DNA of 64,000 nt from an uncultured Steroidobacter sp. (lineage in GTDB: Bacteria > Pseudomonadota > Gammaproteobacteria > Steroidobacterales > Steroidobacteraceae): contig NZ_CALFXI010000073.1 in the NCBI RefSeq assembly GCF_937958065.1, positions 35,390 to 99,389 on the forward strand. Direction: 5' to 3'. A program made the translations under genes and the position numbers. Below, piece by piece: positions 54,354 through 64,000 of this stretch (its first letter is position 1; the number at the start of each line of letters is the position of its first letter). The notes beneath the pieces were generated by a model, which did no database searches, was not told the origin of the DNA, and worked only from the letters and a program-made list of their open reading frames with translations.

Positions 54354-55373
54354 TTAGGCAGCCTGCTCCGAAGCGGCGGTGTAGCTGCCGTTGCGCGCGT
54401 CGCCGTTCAACTTGGCGCGGCGAGCGAACGCCTTCTGACCGGCAGCGAACTGTTCCGGCTTGCCGCCCCACGCCTTCAGCGCTTCGTCCTGCAGGGCGCG
54501 GCCGTACGAGAAGGTCAGCTCCCAAGGCAGAGGGCCGAGCTTGTTCATCAGGCTCAGGTGCTCGGTGGCTTCAGCGGCGCTCTGGCCGCCGGAGAGGAAC
54601 GCGATGCCCGGCACGGCGCTCGGAACGAAGCGCTTGAGCGTGCGCACGGTGGCTTCGGCAACCTGCTGACGGCCGGCACGCGCGGTGTTCTTCTTGCCGG
54701 AGATGACCATGTTGGGCTTCAGGATCATGCCTTCCAGATGAATGCGGTGTGAATCCAGCTGCTCGAACACCGACTTCAGCACGGCGCTCGTCACTTCTTC
54801 ACAACGCTCGATGGAATGATCGCCGTCCATCAGAACTTCCGGCTCGATGATCGGGACGATGTTCGCTTCCTGGCAGAGCGCGCCGTAACGAGCCAGCGCG
54901 TGCGCATTGGCGTCGATGGCGAACTGCGTCGGGATGTCCTTGGCGATGTCGATCACCGCGCGCCACTTGGCGAAGCGGGCGCCCAGCTTGTGATATTCGG
55001 CCAGACGCTCGCGCAGCCCATCGAGGCCTTCGGTGATGGTCTCGCCCGGGAAGCCCGCCAGCGGCTTGGCGCCGGTGTCGACCTTGATGCCCGGCACGAT
55101 GCCGAGCTGGGTCAGGTACTGCGGGAACGGCGTGCCGTCCTTGGTCTTCTGCCGGATGGTCTCGTCATAGAGAATCACGCCGCTGATGTACTTCGCCGCG
55201 TCCGGTGTGGTGAACAGCAGCTCGCGATAGGTCCGGCGCGCTTCCTCGGTCGACTCCAGCTGGATGCTGTCAAAGCGCTTCTTGATCGTGCCGCTGGACT
55301 CGTCGGCTGCCAGGATGCCCTTGCCTTTTGCAACCATTGCGCGCGCGATCGATTCAAGCTCAGTGCGATTCAT
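54354..55373 (-). CDS. Fructose-bisphosphate aldolase, class I
   Basis: This 339-residue Schiff-base aldolase cleaves fructose 1,6-bisphosphate to two triose phosphates. It shows the class I blocks GKGILAADESSGTIKKRF (about residues 17-34), KWRAVIDI, IVPIIEPEVLMDGDH, the Schiff-base Lys in GMILKPNMVISGK and GIAFLSGGQSAAEAT. ATG 55373 is fixed by GGAGGA upstream; the same frame stays open far beyond it but only antisense to the suf genes. It is divergent from the Rrf2 regulator of the SUF operon with about 290 bp between starts. The metal-independent class I enzyme fits an organism that limits dependence on iron or zinc, but this is inference. Confidence 0.94.
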   Translation of the reverse strand: MNRTELESIARAMVAKGKGILAADESSGTIKKRFDSIQLESTEEARRTYRELLFTTPDAAKYISGVILYDETIRQKTKDGTPFPQYLTQLGIVPGIKVDTGAKPLAGFPGETITEGLDGLRERLAEYHKLGARFAKWRAVIDIAKDIPTQFAIDANAHALARYGALCQEANIVPIIEPEVLMDGDHSIERCEEVTSAVLKSVFEQLDSHRIHLEGMILKPNMVISGKKNTARAGRQQVAEATVRTLKRFVPSAVPGIAFLSGGQSAAEATEHLSLMNKLGPLPWELTFSYGRALQDEALKAWGGKPEQFAAGQKAFARRAKLNGDARNGSYTAASEQAA

Positions 55374-55611
55374 ACTGTCCTCCGCCTTCAGGGGTGAGCT
55401 TGCGCGCGGCTCCACGCCCCCAACAGCGTCAGCCCGAACGGCAAGCCTCAAGTTTTGGGGGGCGTAGGATAGCAAATCGTCCTCACCTCCGGCCGCCGTA
55501 CATGTTGTAGCGGAACGACAACGTTGGACTGTGTCGCCCTCCGCCAATTCCCTGCCGGTAAAATTGACGCAATCCAAGCTCACTGCCGTGTCGGGGTGGT
55601 CACAGGCTTGC

Positions 55612-55635
55612 ATTGGGACTAGAATGGTCCCATAT
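55612..55635. promoter_or_regulatory. IscR type-1-like box upstream of the SUF operon
   Basis: GACTAGAATGGTC (55617-55629) lies inside the inverted repeat TGGGAC-N7-GTCCCA and matches the GACTRWWWYAGTC core of type-1 IscR sites at most positions. It ends 29 bp before the Rrf2 gene and probably mediates autoregulation by the Fe-S-loaded form. Confidence 0.6.
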
Positions 55636-55664
55636 CCTCCACCGACCTCCTCGATGGACCCCCC

Positions 55665-56123
55665 ATGCTTCGTATCAGCAAGCTGACCGATTACGGCACG
55701 GTGATCCTTGCCCAGCTGGCAGGACAGCCGGAGCGCTTGTGGACGGCGACGGAAGTCGCCGAGGCCACGCATATCGGCTTGCCCACGGTCAGCAAACTGC
55801 TGAAGAAGCTGCAGCGCAGCGGCCTGGTCGTCTCGACGCGCGGCAGCCATGGCGGATACCAGCTGGCGCAGCCGCCGGGGGAGATCACGGCCGCCCGCAT
55901 CCTGGATGCGCTCGAAGGCCCCTTCGCCATCACCGAGTGCAGCAGTTCCCACAGCAACTGCGGTCTCGAATCGAACTGCGCTGTCGGCCACACCTGGCAG
56001 AAGGTCAACGCCGCGATCCGGCGCGCGCTCACCGACATCTCGCTGGCGGAGCTCGCCGGCACGACGCGCGGCGTGACGACGACCACCGTCCCGCTGAGCC
56101 GGTTGCGCGCTTCGCACGATTAA
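55665..56123 (+). CDS. Rrf2-family SUF operon regulator
   Basis: This 152-residue winged-helix regulator of the Rrf2/IscR family (gammaproteobacterial SUF regulator type) has an N-terminal DNA-binding domain (about residues 1-70; TATEVAEATHIGLPTVSKLLKKLQRSGLV). Three cysteines in ECSSSHSNCGLESNC (about 92-106) form the 2Fe-2S-binding cluster loop. It senses Fe-S status and controls the downstream suf genes. sufB begins 21 bp later. Confidence 0.94.
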   Translation: MLRISKLTDYGTVILAQLAGQPERLWTATEVAEATHIGLPTVSKLLKKLQRSGLVVSTRGSHGGYQLAQPPGEITAARILDALEGPFAITECSSSHSNCGLESNCAVGHTWQKVNAAIRRALTDISLAELAGTTRGVTTTTVPLSRLRASHD

Positions 56124-56144
56124 CTTTTGGGTTGAACGTTCCAA

Positions 56145-57602
<1,458 letters not shown>

Positions 57603-57649
57603 AGCGCCGAGTCGATAGCCGTCGCCAACCTGTCAACAAAGTTCTCATC

Positions 57650-58402
57650 ATGCTCAGTATCAAAAATCTCCACGCGCTCGCCGGCGAAAAGCAGGTCCTC
57701 CACGGTCTCGATCTCGAAGTGGGCGCGGGCGAAGTGCACGCCATCATGGGCCCGAACGGTTCCGGCAAGAGCACGCTCGCTCAAGTGCTCGCCGGCCGCG
57801 AGGGTTACACGGTCACCGAGGGCAGCGTCACTTATAACGGTAAGGACCTGCTCGCTCTGGCGCCCGAAGAGCGCGCGCGTGAAGGCGTGTTCCTCGCGTT
57901 CCAGTATCCGGTCGAGATTCCGGGCGTGAACAACGTCTACCTGTTGAAGGCCGGCCTGAACGCCATCCGCAAGCATCGCGGCGAGTCCGAGATGGACGCG
58001 TTCGAGTTCCTCACGCTGGTACGCGAGAAGATGAAGCTCATGCAGATGGACGAGAGCTTCCTGAACCGCGGCGTCAACGAAGGCTTCTCCGGCGGCGAGA
58101 AGAAGCGCAACGAGATTCTGCAGATGGCGGTGCTGGAGCCCTCGCTCGCGCTGCTCGACGAAACCGACTCGGGCCTGGACATCGACGCGCTGCGTGTCGT
58201 CGCCAACGGCGTGAACAGCCTGCGCCGTCCGGATCGCGCGATCGTCATGGTCACTCACTATCAACGTCTGCTCGATTACATCGAGCCGGACAAGGTGCAC
58301 GTGCTCTCCGCCGGCAAGATCATCAAGAGCGGTGACAAGTCGCTCGCCCTGGAGCTCGAGAAGCGCGGCTACGACTGGGTGAAGCAGGAGGCCGCTGCGT
58401 GA
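57650..58402 (+). CDS. sufC: Fe-S cluster assembly ATPase SufC
   Basis: This 250-residue ABC-type ATPase without membrane domains drives the SufBCD scaffold. It has Walker A GPNGSGKST, signature FSGGEKKRNEILQM, Walker B LALLDETDSGLD and the switch His in VTHYQRLL. ATG 57650 gives the typical MLSIKNLHA start. It overlaps sufD (GTGA). Confidence 0.97.
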   Translation: MLSIKNLHALAGEKQVLHGLDLEVGAGEVHAIMGPNGSGKSTLAQVLAGREGYTVTEGSVTYNGKDLLALAPEERAREGVFLAFQYPVEIPGVNNVYLLKAGLNAIRKHRGESEMDAFEFLTLVREKMKLMQMDESFLNRGVNEGFSGGEKKRNEILQMAVLEPSLALLDETDSGLDIDALRVVANGVNSLRRPDRAIVMVTHYQRLLDYIEPDKVHVLSAGKIIKSGDKSLALELEKRGYDWVKQEAAA

Positions 58403-59721
58403 GCGCCGTGGACGCCAAAAGCACTGCGCCGCCGGTCGAGCGGTACAAAGCCGCGTTCGAGGCCCGCTGGCCGGGAACCGACGAGCTGACGGCACTGCGA
58501 CGTGCCGCGCTCGATCAATTCCTGTCGACCGGCTTTCCGACCCAGCGTGACGAAGCCTGGAAGTACACCAATCTTCGCCGCCTCGAAACGCGCTCGTTCA
58601 CGCCAGCAGAGGCTTCCGCGCTCGACGCGCATCAGCCGGGCTGGCTGACGACGGGCGGCACGCGCATCGTGCTGGTCAATGGCCATTGGCTGCCGGCCCT
58701 CTCCTCGCAGACGGCACAGCCGCCGGGCGTGACCGTCCTGACGCTCAAACAATGGTTGCAGCGGGAGCCGGCTGCCGTCGCCACCTATCTGAAGGATCAC
58801 GATCAGCTCTCCGGCAATGCGCTGGAGCAGTTGAATCTGGCGTTCTTCGAAGATGGCGTCGTGGTGAATCTCGCCGACAATGTCATCGTCGATGCGCCGA
58901 TCTACATCGTGCACGAGTCGACCAGCACCGCGGCCGGACGGATGAGCCATCCCCGCGTGATCGTCACCGCGGGCCGTAACAGCCGCGCGACCATCGTCGA
59001 ACACTATCTCGGCGCAAACGAGGCCGAGTACTTCACCAACCCGGTCGTGCGGTTCCAGATCGCCGCGGGCGGTGCCATCAAGCACTTCCGAGTGCAGCAG
59101 GAAGCGCCTCGTGCGTTTCACCTCGGCCACATTCAGACCAGGCTCGCGAAGGACGCGCGCTATTCCATTCATGACATCCAGCTCGGCGGGAGCCTCGGCC
59201 GCACTGGCATCACCGCGCTGCTCGAAGGCAGCGGCGCGCACGCGGCGCTGTTTGGCTTACTTGCTCCGATGGGCACGCAGCACCTCGACGCGCACACACG
59301 CCTGGATCACATCGCCGCCAACACGACGAGCGAAGAAGACTATCGAGGCATTGCTGGTGGACGTGGCCGCGGCGTCTTCAATGGCAAGGTCATCGTGCGT
59401 CCGGACGCGCAGAAGATCGATGCGCGTCAGTCGAGCCGCAACCTGTTGCTCTCGCCGACGGCCGAGATCGACAGCAAGCCCGAGCTGGAAATCTACGCCA
59501 ATGACGTGAAGTGCAGTCACGGCGCCACGACCGGTCAGCTCGATGCAACCGCCCTCTTCTATCTGCGTTCACGCGGCTTGTCGGAATCCGACGCTCGCGC
59601 CGCGCTGATCCGGGCATTCGCCGAATCCATTCTCTCGACCATCGATCTCGAACCCGTGCACGCCGCGCTGGAGAGGCAGATCGATGAGCGGTTCAAGCTC
59701 GCTAACGAGGCCAAGGCATGA
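58399..59721 (+). CDS. sufD: Fe-S cluster assembly protein SufD
   Basis: This 440-residue paralogue of SufB completes SufBC2D. It has the family's DEAWKYTNLRRLE N-terminal segment, a beta-helix core (DARYSIHDIQLGGSLGRTGI) and the C-terminal CSHGATTGQLDATALFYLRSRGL with the conserved Cys/His. The GTG start overlaps the sufC stop by 4 bp; sufS overlaps its stop by 4 bp. Confidence 0.95.
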   Translation: MSAVDAKSTAPPVERYKAAFEARWPGTDELTALRRAALDQFLSTGFPTQRDEAWKYTNLRRLETRSFTPAEASALDAHQPGWLTTGGTRIVLVNGHWLPALSSQTAQPPGVTVLTLKQWLQREPAAVATYLKDHDQLSGNALEQLNLAFFEDGVVVNLADNVIVDAPIYIVHESTSTAAGRMSHPRVIVTAGRNSRATIVEHYLGANEAEYFTNPVVRFQIAAGGAIKHFRVQQEAPRAFHLGHIQTRLAKDARYSIHDIQLGGSLGRTGITALLEGSGAHAALFGLLAPMGTQHLDAHTRLDHIAANTTSEEDYRGIAGGRGRGVFNGKVIVRPDAQKIDARQSSRNLLLSPTAEIDSKPELEIYANDVKCSHGATTGQLDATALFYLRSRGLSESDARAALIRAFAESILSTIDLEPVHAALERQIDERFKLANEAKA

Positions 59722-60971
59722 ACGCAGCTGTGACAGCCCCGCGCAGTGCGACTACGCTCGACGTCGCCGCCATCCGGCGCGACTTTCCCATCCTGCACCA
59801 GGCGGTGAACGGGAAGCCGCTGGTGTACCTGGACAACGCGGCGTCGAGTCAGCGTCCGAAGTCGGTCATCGAAGCGATCTCCCGGTATTACGAGCACGAC
59901 CATGCGAACGTGCATCGTGGCGTTCACACGCTGAGCCAGCGCGCGACCGACGCCTATGAAGGCGCGCGCGAGACGATTCGTCGCTTCATCAATGCGCGCG
60001 ACACGAAAGAGATCGTCTTCGTTCGCGGCACGACCGAAGCGGTGAACCTGGTTGCACAGAGCTTTGCGCGTCCGCGCTTCCAACCCGGCGACGAGATCCT
60101 GATCAGCGCGCTCGAACATCACGCCAACATCGTTCCGTGGCAACTGCTGCGCGAGCAGATCGGCGCGGTGCTCAAAGTGATTCCGATCAATGAGCAGGGC
60201 GAAGTCGATTTCATCGAGTTCCAGAAGCTCATCGGCCCGCGCACCCGCCTGCTGGCGCTGGCGCATGTTTCCAATGCGCTCGGCACCATCGTGCCGGTGG
60301 AGAAATTCATCAAGGTCGCCAGACAGCACGGCGTGCCGGTGCTGCTCGACGGCGCACAGGCCATCCCGCACACCCCGGTGGACGTGCAGGCGCTGGGCTG
60401 CGATTTCTACTGCTTCTCCAGTCACAAGATGCTCGGCCCGACCGGCATGGGCGTGTTGTACGGCAAGCGCGAGCTGCTGGAAGCCATGCCACCGTGGCAG
60501 GGTGGCGGCGACATGATTCTGTCGGTGTCGTTCGAGAAGACCACGTTCAACCAGCTGCCGTGGAAGTTCGAAGCCGGCACGCCGCACATCGCCGGCGCGA
60601 TCGGGCTGGCGACGGCCATCGACTACCTGGAAAAGATCGGCATGGACCGCATCGCCGCTTACGAGCACGAGCTGCTCGAGTATGCGACCGAGCGTCTGAG
60701 CCAGGTGCCGGGGCTGCGCATCGTCGGCACGGCGCCGGACAAGGCCGCGGTCGTGTCGTTCATGCTCGACGGCATCCATCCGCACGACATCGGCACCATT
60801 CTGGATACCGAAGGGGTCGCGATCCGCACCGGCCATCATTGCGCCATGCCGGTGATGGAGTTCTTCAAGATTCCGGCGACGGCGCGCGCTTCGATGTCGT
60901 TCTACAATACGCGCGAGGAAATCGACCGGCTGGTGGCCGCGCTCGAACATACGCGTCAAGTGTTGGGCTGA
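59718..60971 (+). CDS. sufS: Cysteine desulfurase SufS
   Basis: This 417-residue PLP enzyme of the SufS/CsdA class removes sulfur from cysteine to form a persulfide for Fe-S assembly. It shows the PLP lysine in FYCFSSHKMLGPTGMGVLYG, ALEHHANIVPWQ and the persulfide Cys in RTGHHCAMPVMEFF. It works with SufU, encoded 4 bp after its stop, instead of SufE, which is absent. Confidence 0.96.
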   Translation: MNAAVTAPRSATTLDVAAIRRDFPILHQAVNGKPLVYLDNAASSQRPKSVIEAISRYYEHDHANVHRGVHTLSQRATDAYEGARETIRRFINARDTKEIVFVRGTTEAVNLVAQSFARPRFQPGDEILISALEHHANIVPWQLLREQIGAVLKVIPINEQGEVDFIEFQKLIGPRTRLLALAHVSNALGTIVPVEKFIKVARQHGVPVLLDGAQAIPHTPVDVQALGCDFYCFSSHKMLGPTGMGVLYGKRELLEAMPPWQGGGDMILSVSFEKTTFNQLPWKFEAGTPHIAGAIGLATAIDYLEKIGMDRIAAYEHELLEYATERLSQVPGLRIVGTAPDKAAVVSFMLDGIHPHDIGTILDTEGVAIRTGHHCAMPVMEFFKIPATARASMSFYNTREEIDRLVAALEHTRQVLG

Positions 60972-60975
60972 GCCG

Positions 60976-61422
60976 ATGGACCTGAAAGATCTTTATCGCG
61001 ACGTGATCGTCGATCACAACCGCCATCCGCGCAACTTCGGCAAGCTGGAGCCCGCCGACGTTCATGCGGACGGCCACAACCCGTTGTGCGGCGACCGTCT
61101 CACCGTGTACGCCAATCTGAAGGGCGAGCACATTACGGACGTGAAGTTCGAAGGCACCGGCTGCGCGATCTCGGTTGCGTCCGCTTCGTTGCTGACCGAA
61201 GCGGTCAAGGGCAAGACCAGGTCGGAAGTGAAAGAACTGTTCGACGACGTACATGCGCTGTTGACCCAGCACGACGCGAGCGTCGATCCCGCCAGGCTCG
61301 GCAAGCTCGCCGCCCTCTCCGGCGTGCGCGAGTTTCCGGCTCGCGTGAAATGCGCGAGCTTGTGCTGGCATACCTTGAACGCGGCCCTCGAGCGTGCCGC
61401 CGAGCCGGTGACCACAGAGTAG
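60976..61422 (+). CDS. sufU: SufU-type sulfur-transfer/scaffold protein
   Basis: This 148-residue IscU-fold protein has the three conserved cysteines in HNPLCGDRL, GTGCAISVASASLLTEA and RVKCASLCWHTL. The insertion around residues 75-105 and the D in NPLCGD are of the SufU type, which accepts persulfide sulfur from SufS through a zinc site. A SufU partner is known best from Gram-positives and from Xanthomonas-like SUF operons. It lies between sufS and sufT. Confidence 0.92.
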   Translation: MDLKDLYRDVIVDHNRHPRNFGKLEPADVHADGHNPLCGDRLTVYANLKGEHITDVKFEGTGCAISVASASLLTEAVKGKTRSEVKELFDDVHALLTQHDASVDPARLGKLAALSGVREFPARVKCASLCWHTLNAALERAAEPVTTE

Positions 61423-61435
61423 TTGGTTTCTTTTC

Positions 61436-61987
61436 ATGCACAGCCACGACAACGAGCCTGTCATCCTACAGCGCGACGTCGAAGCCATCATGGTTCCCGC
61501 CGGCATCCCGGTGACCTTGCGCGAAGGCAAGACAGGCTTCATCACCCAAGCCCTCGGCGGCAGCTTCACGGTTTACGTGGAGGGCAATCTGTTCCGCATC
61601 GCCGGCAAGGATGCCGATGCGCTCGGCAAAGAGCCGAGCCTCGCCCCCGAGCTGCCGCCGAATGCGACCGACGAAGATGTGAAACAGCTGGTGTGGGATC
61701 AGATGCGCACCTGCTACGACCCGGAAATTCCCATCAACATCGTCGAGCTGGGCCTGGTGTATTCCTGTGACATCACGCACACGCCCGACGGCAATCGGGT
61801 CGCAGACATCAAGATGACGCTCACCGCGCCGGGCTGCGGCATGGGCGAAGTGCTCGTGCAGGACGTGAAGGACAAAGTCGAGCTGGTGCCGACGGTCACG
61901 CGCGCCGATGTCGAGCTGGTGTTCGATCCGCCCTGGAATCAAAGCATGATGTCGGAAGCGGCGCGATTGCAGACGGGAATGATCTGA
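61436..61987 (+). CDS. sufT: SufT-type Fe-S assembly protein (DUF59/MIP18 family)
   Basis: This 183-residue protein has an N-terminal extension (about residues 1-80; VEAIMVPAGIPVTLREGKTGFITQALGG) and a C-terminal MIP18 domain (about 90-170; MRTCYDPEIPINIVELGLVY and LTAPGCGMGEVL). SufT is an auxiliary maturation factor for Fe-S proteins. The Rieske gene starts at the last base of its stop codon. Confidence 0.92.
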   Translation: MHSHDNEPVILQRDVEAIMVPAGIPVTLREGKTGFITQALGGSFTVYVEGNLFRIAGKDADALGKEPSLAPELPPNATDEDVKQLVWDQMRTCYDPEIPINIVELGLVYSCDITHTPDGNRVADIKMTLTAPGCGMGEVLVQDVKDKVELVPTVTRADVELVFDPPWNQSMMSEAARLQTGMI

Positions 61988-62298
61988 TGACCTGGCATCC
62001 CGTGGCTCCCGCGGCCTCGATCGCGCCTGGCGACTACGCGCAGACCGAGATCGACGCTCAACTGATCGCCGTGTTCAATATCTGCGGCACGTTCTACGCG
62101 ATCGACGATCTTTGCACTCACGATGGCGGCGAACTGGCCGGCGGTGAAGTCGATGGCGACGTCGTCGTCTGCCCGCGCCACGGCGCCCGCTTTTGCCTTC
62201 GCACCGGCGCGGCATTGACCCCGCCCGCTTACGAGCCCGTGCGCACCTATCCGACACGGGTTACCGAGGACGGCATGGTCGAGATCCAAACCGATTGA
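61987..62298 (+). CDS. Rieske-type [2Fe-2S] ferredoxin
   Basis: This 103-residue soluble protein is a single Rieske domain with the ligand pattern C-T-H-x16-C-P-R-H (DLCTHDGGELAG and VVVCPRHGARFC). It resembles the ferredoxin components of dioxygenases, but no oxygenase is near. As the last gene of the SUF operon (its start touches the sufT stop) it may supply electrons for cluster assembly or act as a target or sensor. This is inference from position. Confidence 0.9.
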   Translation: MTWHPVAPAASIAPGDYAQTEIDAQLIAVFNICGTFYAIDDLCTHDGGELAGGEVDGDVVVCPRHGARFCLRTGAALTPPAYEPVRTYPTRVTEDGMVEIQTD

Positions 62299-62306
62299 GG
62301 AACCCG

Positions 62307-62807
62307 ATGCGGCTCACCCTGCTTCGCCACGCCAAGACCGAAGCTCAGCACTCCGGCCAGGAAGATTGGGATCGCATGCTCGAACCTCGCGGACAGAAGG
62401 ATGCGCCGGAAATGGCGCGCCGGCTGCGCGAGCGCAAGCTCAAACCGGACCTGGTGATTACCAGCCCCGCGGTCCGCGCGCTGACCACTGCACAGATCTT
62501 CATGCGCGAGCTGCATCTGCCTGCGTCGAAGCTGCAGCAGGATGAGCGCTTGTATCTCGCCTCGCCGAAGGTGTTGAAGGAAGTCATCCGGGAGCTGGGC
62601 GGCACGGCGCAGCATCTGATGATCGTCGGCCACAATCCGGGGCTGACCGAATTCGCCGACCGCGTCTCGGCGGACCGTGAGATCGACAACATGCCGACGT
62701 GCGCGATCTATACGTTGGAGTTCGACATCGAAGACTGGAGCGAGCTGGAGTGGGACAGCGGCGTGAACGCCGAGCTGGATTATCCGAAGAACTGTAGCAG
62801 TTGCTAG
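62307..62807 (+). CDS. sixA: SixA-type histidine phosphatase
   Basis: This 166-residue cytoplasmic protein has the phosphohistidine-phosphatase core: LTLLRHAKTEAQHSGQ with the catalytic RHA, TSPAVRALTTAQIF and VGHNPGLTEFADRV with the second His. E. coli SixA dephosphorylates the histidine-phosphotransfer domain of ArcB or PtsO-type carriers. The start ATG at 62307 gives the family N-terminus. It follows the Rieske gene by 8 bp. Confidence 0.87.
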   Translation: MRLTLLRHAKTEAQHSGQEDWDRMLEPRGQKDAPEMARRLRERKLKPDLVITSPAVRALTTAQIFMRELHLPASKLQQDERLYLASPKVLKEVIRELGGTAQHLMIVGHNPGLTEFADRVSADREIDNMPTCAIYTLEFDIEDWSELEWDSGVNAELDYPKNCSSC

Positions 62808-62911
62808 GGTCTCCTGACCGGCTTACCCACGCAGTTTCCGTTTCGCTCGCAGTCTCTCACTGCTTTTCTCTGCAGCCAAAGGGCTGAACCCGTAGGGCCA
62901 TCCTCGTCATC

Positions 62912-63625
62912 GTGGAAATCTCTCTCGACGTTCCTTTCGTCCTCGGCGTTCTCGCCGAGGAACAGCAGCGCGGCGCGGATGAGATCCGCGAGCTCGGTGT
63001 GGTGCGCGCGTACGAGAACTCTCGCCAGCGCCACGACGCTCGGATCGCGTCAGCTCCCGATGTGAGCACGCTGGCCTGTCGCGCCGGCTGCACGTGGTGT
63101 TGCCATTTCAGCGTCGACGTTCGTGCCGTCGAGGTCTTCAGCATTCTGGATTTCGTGGAGCGTTCGCTGCCGGCCGAAGAGAAGGCGCGCATCTACTCCG
63201 AGGTACGCGCGAACAGCGCGGCATTGCGGGGCATGGACGACATGGAGCGCATGCGACGCAACGTGAAATGCCCGTTCCTCAGCGCCGGCCGCTGCTCCAT
63301 CTACGAAGCCCGGCCCCAAACCTGCCGCAACTATCACGCCACGGACGTGGCTGGCTGCCAGCAGTCATACGAGGATCCTGATGACCTCGACATCGACCCG
63401 GAATTTGCGCCAATGGTCTATCAGGCCGGCGGCGCACACGTCGACGCGTTCACGCGAGCAATGCGCGAGGCAGGATTCGATACGAACGTTTATGAGATGA
63501 ATTGCGCGCTCGACACCGCACTGTCCGAGCCAGAGGCGCGGGAACGATTCGAACAGAAACGTGCGCCGTTCAAGACGCTCGCGGGAGATGATGTGGCTGG
63601 GGAGTTCGAAGATCTCGTCGAGTAA
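62912..63625 (+). CDS. YkgJ-family cysteine-cluster protein
   Basis: This 237-residue protein starts with GTG. Its central cysteine cluster (about residues 55-155) has CRAGCTWCCHF and CPFLSAGRCSIYEARPQTCRNYHATDVAGC, the pattern of the YkgJ/zinc- or iron-chelating family. The family is thought to bind Zn or Fe-S and has no defined enzyme function. The N- and C-terminal extensions (about 1-50 and 160-237) are unusually long. Its location after the SUF operon is suggestive but proves nothing. Confidence 0.85.
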   Translation: MEISLDVPFVLGVLAEEQQRGADEIRELGVVRAYENSRQRHDARIASAPDVSTLACRAGCTWCCHFSVDVRAVEVFSILDFVERSLPAEEKARIYSEVRANSAALRGMDDMERMRRNVKCPFLSAGRCSIYEARPQTCRNYHATDVAGCQQSYEDPDDLDIDPEFAPMVYQAGGAHVDAFTRAMREAGFDTNVYEMNCALDTALSEPEARERFEQKRAPFKTLAGDDVAGEFEDLVE

Positions 63626-64000
63626 GACATCGAAGCGCGCATTGACGTCCTGAAGAGGCCTCGGTGGCTTGCGTCGCCGGGAGCGACCTACCTCCTCCCG
63701 GCACCGGGCACGGCCGGAGCGCACTGCGCTCCTCACCGCACGTCCCTGATGTGCCCTGCTGTTGCGGTCCCGTCCCTGTACCGCAAAGCTGCCGGGAGAA
63801 GGTAGGTCGCTCCCGACGCCGCCGAAACGTCACAGCGGCTTCGCGCGTGATTCAGCTCCGACCCGGTCGAACTCGAACGTGAATTTGAGTAGTTCGTTCT
63901 TGTAACGCTTGATCCGCCCCTTTCCAGCGGCATGCAAGTGCTGAAGTCTCAGGACACGGCCTGGACTCTCGCATCAAACGTTTCCACTACGCAGCCCGGA
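63626..64000. other. Intergenic region at the window end
   Basis: No gene with a plausible start is visible. The first part holds the structured inverted repeat at 63678-63815. A 47-codon open stretch on the minus strand (63833-63973) ends in a stop and lacks a start codon; it could be a remnant, but I do not call it a gene. Confidence 0.5.
63678..63815. repeat. Inverted-repeat element with internal hairpins
   Basis: Two 26-bp arms (63678-63703 and 63790-63815; both begin CGGGAGCGACCTACCT in the appropriate orientation) match at 25 of 26 positions. Between them lie GGAGCGCA-c-TGCGCTCC (63716-63732) and TTGCGGT / ACCGCAA (63762-63786). The whole forms a cloverleaf-like structure of 138 bp. 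It carries no coding frame and resembles a palindromic intergenic element or a small structured RNA. Confidence 0.65.

Noticed and set aside
63833..63973. Open stretch of 47 codons on the minus strand at the window end
   Set aside because: It is bounded by stops, lacks a start codon and matches nothing I recognise.

Overview
This is a GC-rich, densely coded chromosomal window from a gammaproteobacterium. EttA, BepA, the MlaA/MlaFEDCB pathway, large single-chain PurL, DUF1820, SixA and a SUF operon carrying SufU and SufT behind an Rrf2 regulator suggest a relative of the Xanthomonadales/Nevskiales, perhaps Steroidobacteraceae. That placement is inference. There is no phage, transposase, CRISPR array or plasmid gene. 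Most of the window is core housekeeping with several environmentally tuned envelope modules.

Layout. 1-5801 (minus): a translationally coupled operon of a P-type cation ATPase, a tandem universal stress protein and the start of an Mrp-type Na+/H+ antiporter. 6020-8391 (plus): ettA and a membrane protein. 8399-13854 (minus): two YidB paralogues, purL and DUF1820. 13974-19665: an orphan T6SS-type FHA protein (TagH), mltF, an amidase and a DJ-1-like lipoprotein. 19841-23765: an ABC ATPase and HlyD-type adaptor with no permease, divergent from a response regulator/kinase pair, with a perfect palindrome between them. 24000-31583: an OmpR-type two-component system followed by a tripartite heavy-metal-type RND efflux operon. 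31680-38911: a cytochrome c/PQQ sugar dehydrogenase, a LuxR-type two-component system, a TonB-dependent receptor, a YVTN beta-propeller and a small secreted protein. 38920-44210: a second TonB receptor divergent from PCuAC and SenC/Sco, which converge on regA-regB. 44435-47107: an AraC/GyrI regulator, an AlbA_2 (Schlafen-like) gene and tRNA-Ser(CGA). 47441-54297: bepA and mlaA, an aminotransferase and mlaFEDCB. 54354-55373: class I aldolase. 55665-62298: the SUF operon (Rrf2-sufBCDSUT-Rieske). 62307-63625: sixA and a YkgJ-type cysteine-cluster protein. The window ends in a structured inverted-repeat element.

How the parts fit. Two clusters look like functional modules worth testing. In the copper/redox module, a RegB kinase with the quinone-binding heptapeptide and the redox-cysteine position, plus a RegA regulator, lie beside copper chaperones for cytochrome oxidase and a TonB receptor. 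The promoter region between the receptor and the chaperones holds a 37-bp palindrome that is two tandem matches to the RegA/RegR consensus, and a third match precedes regB. In the PQQ module, a TonB receptor plus a beta-propeller (the same pairing as E. coli yncD/pqqU and yncE) lies next to a PQQ-dependent dehydrogenase and a two-component system, and the receptor carries an EF-hand-like loop. Start codons were moved from the longest open frame wherever a ribosome-binding site, signal peptide or family alignment required it.
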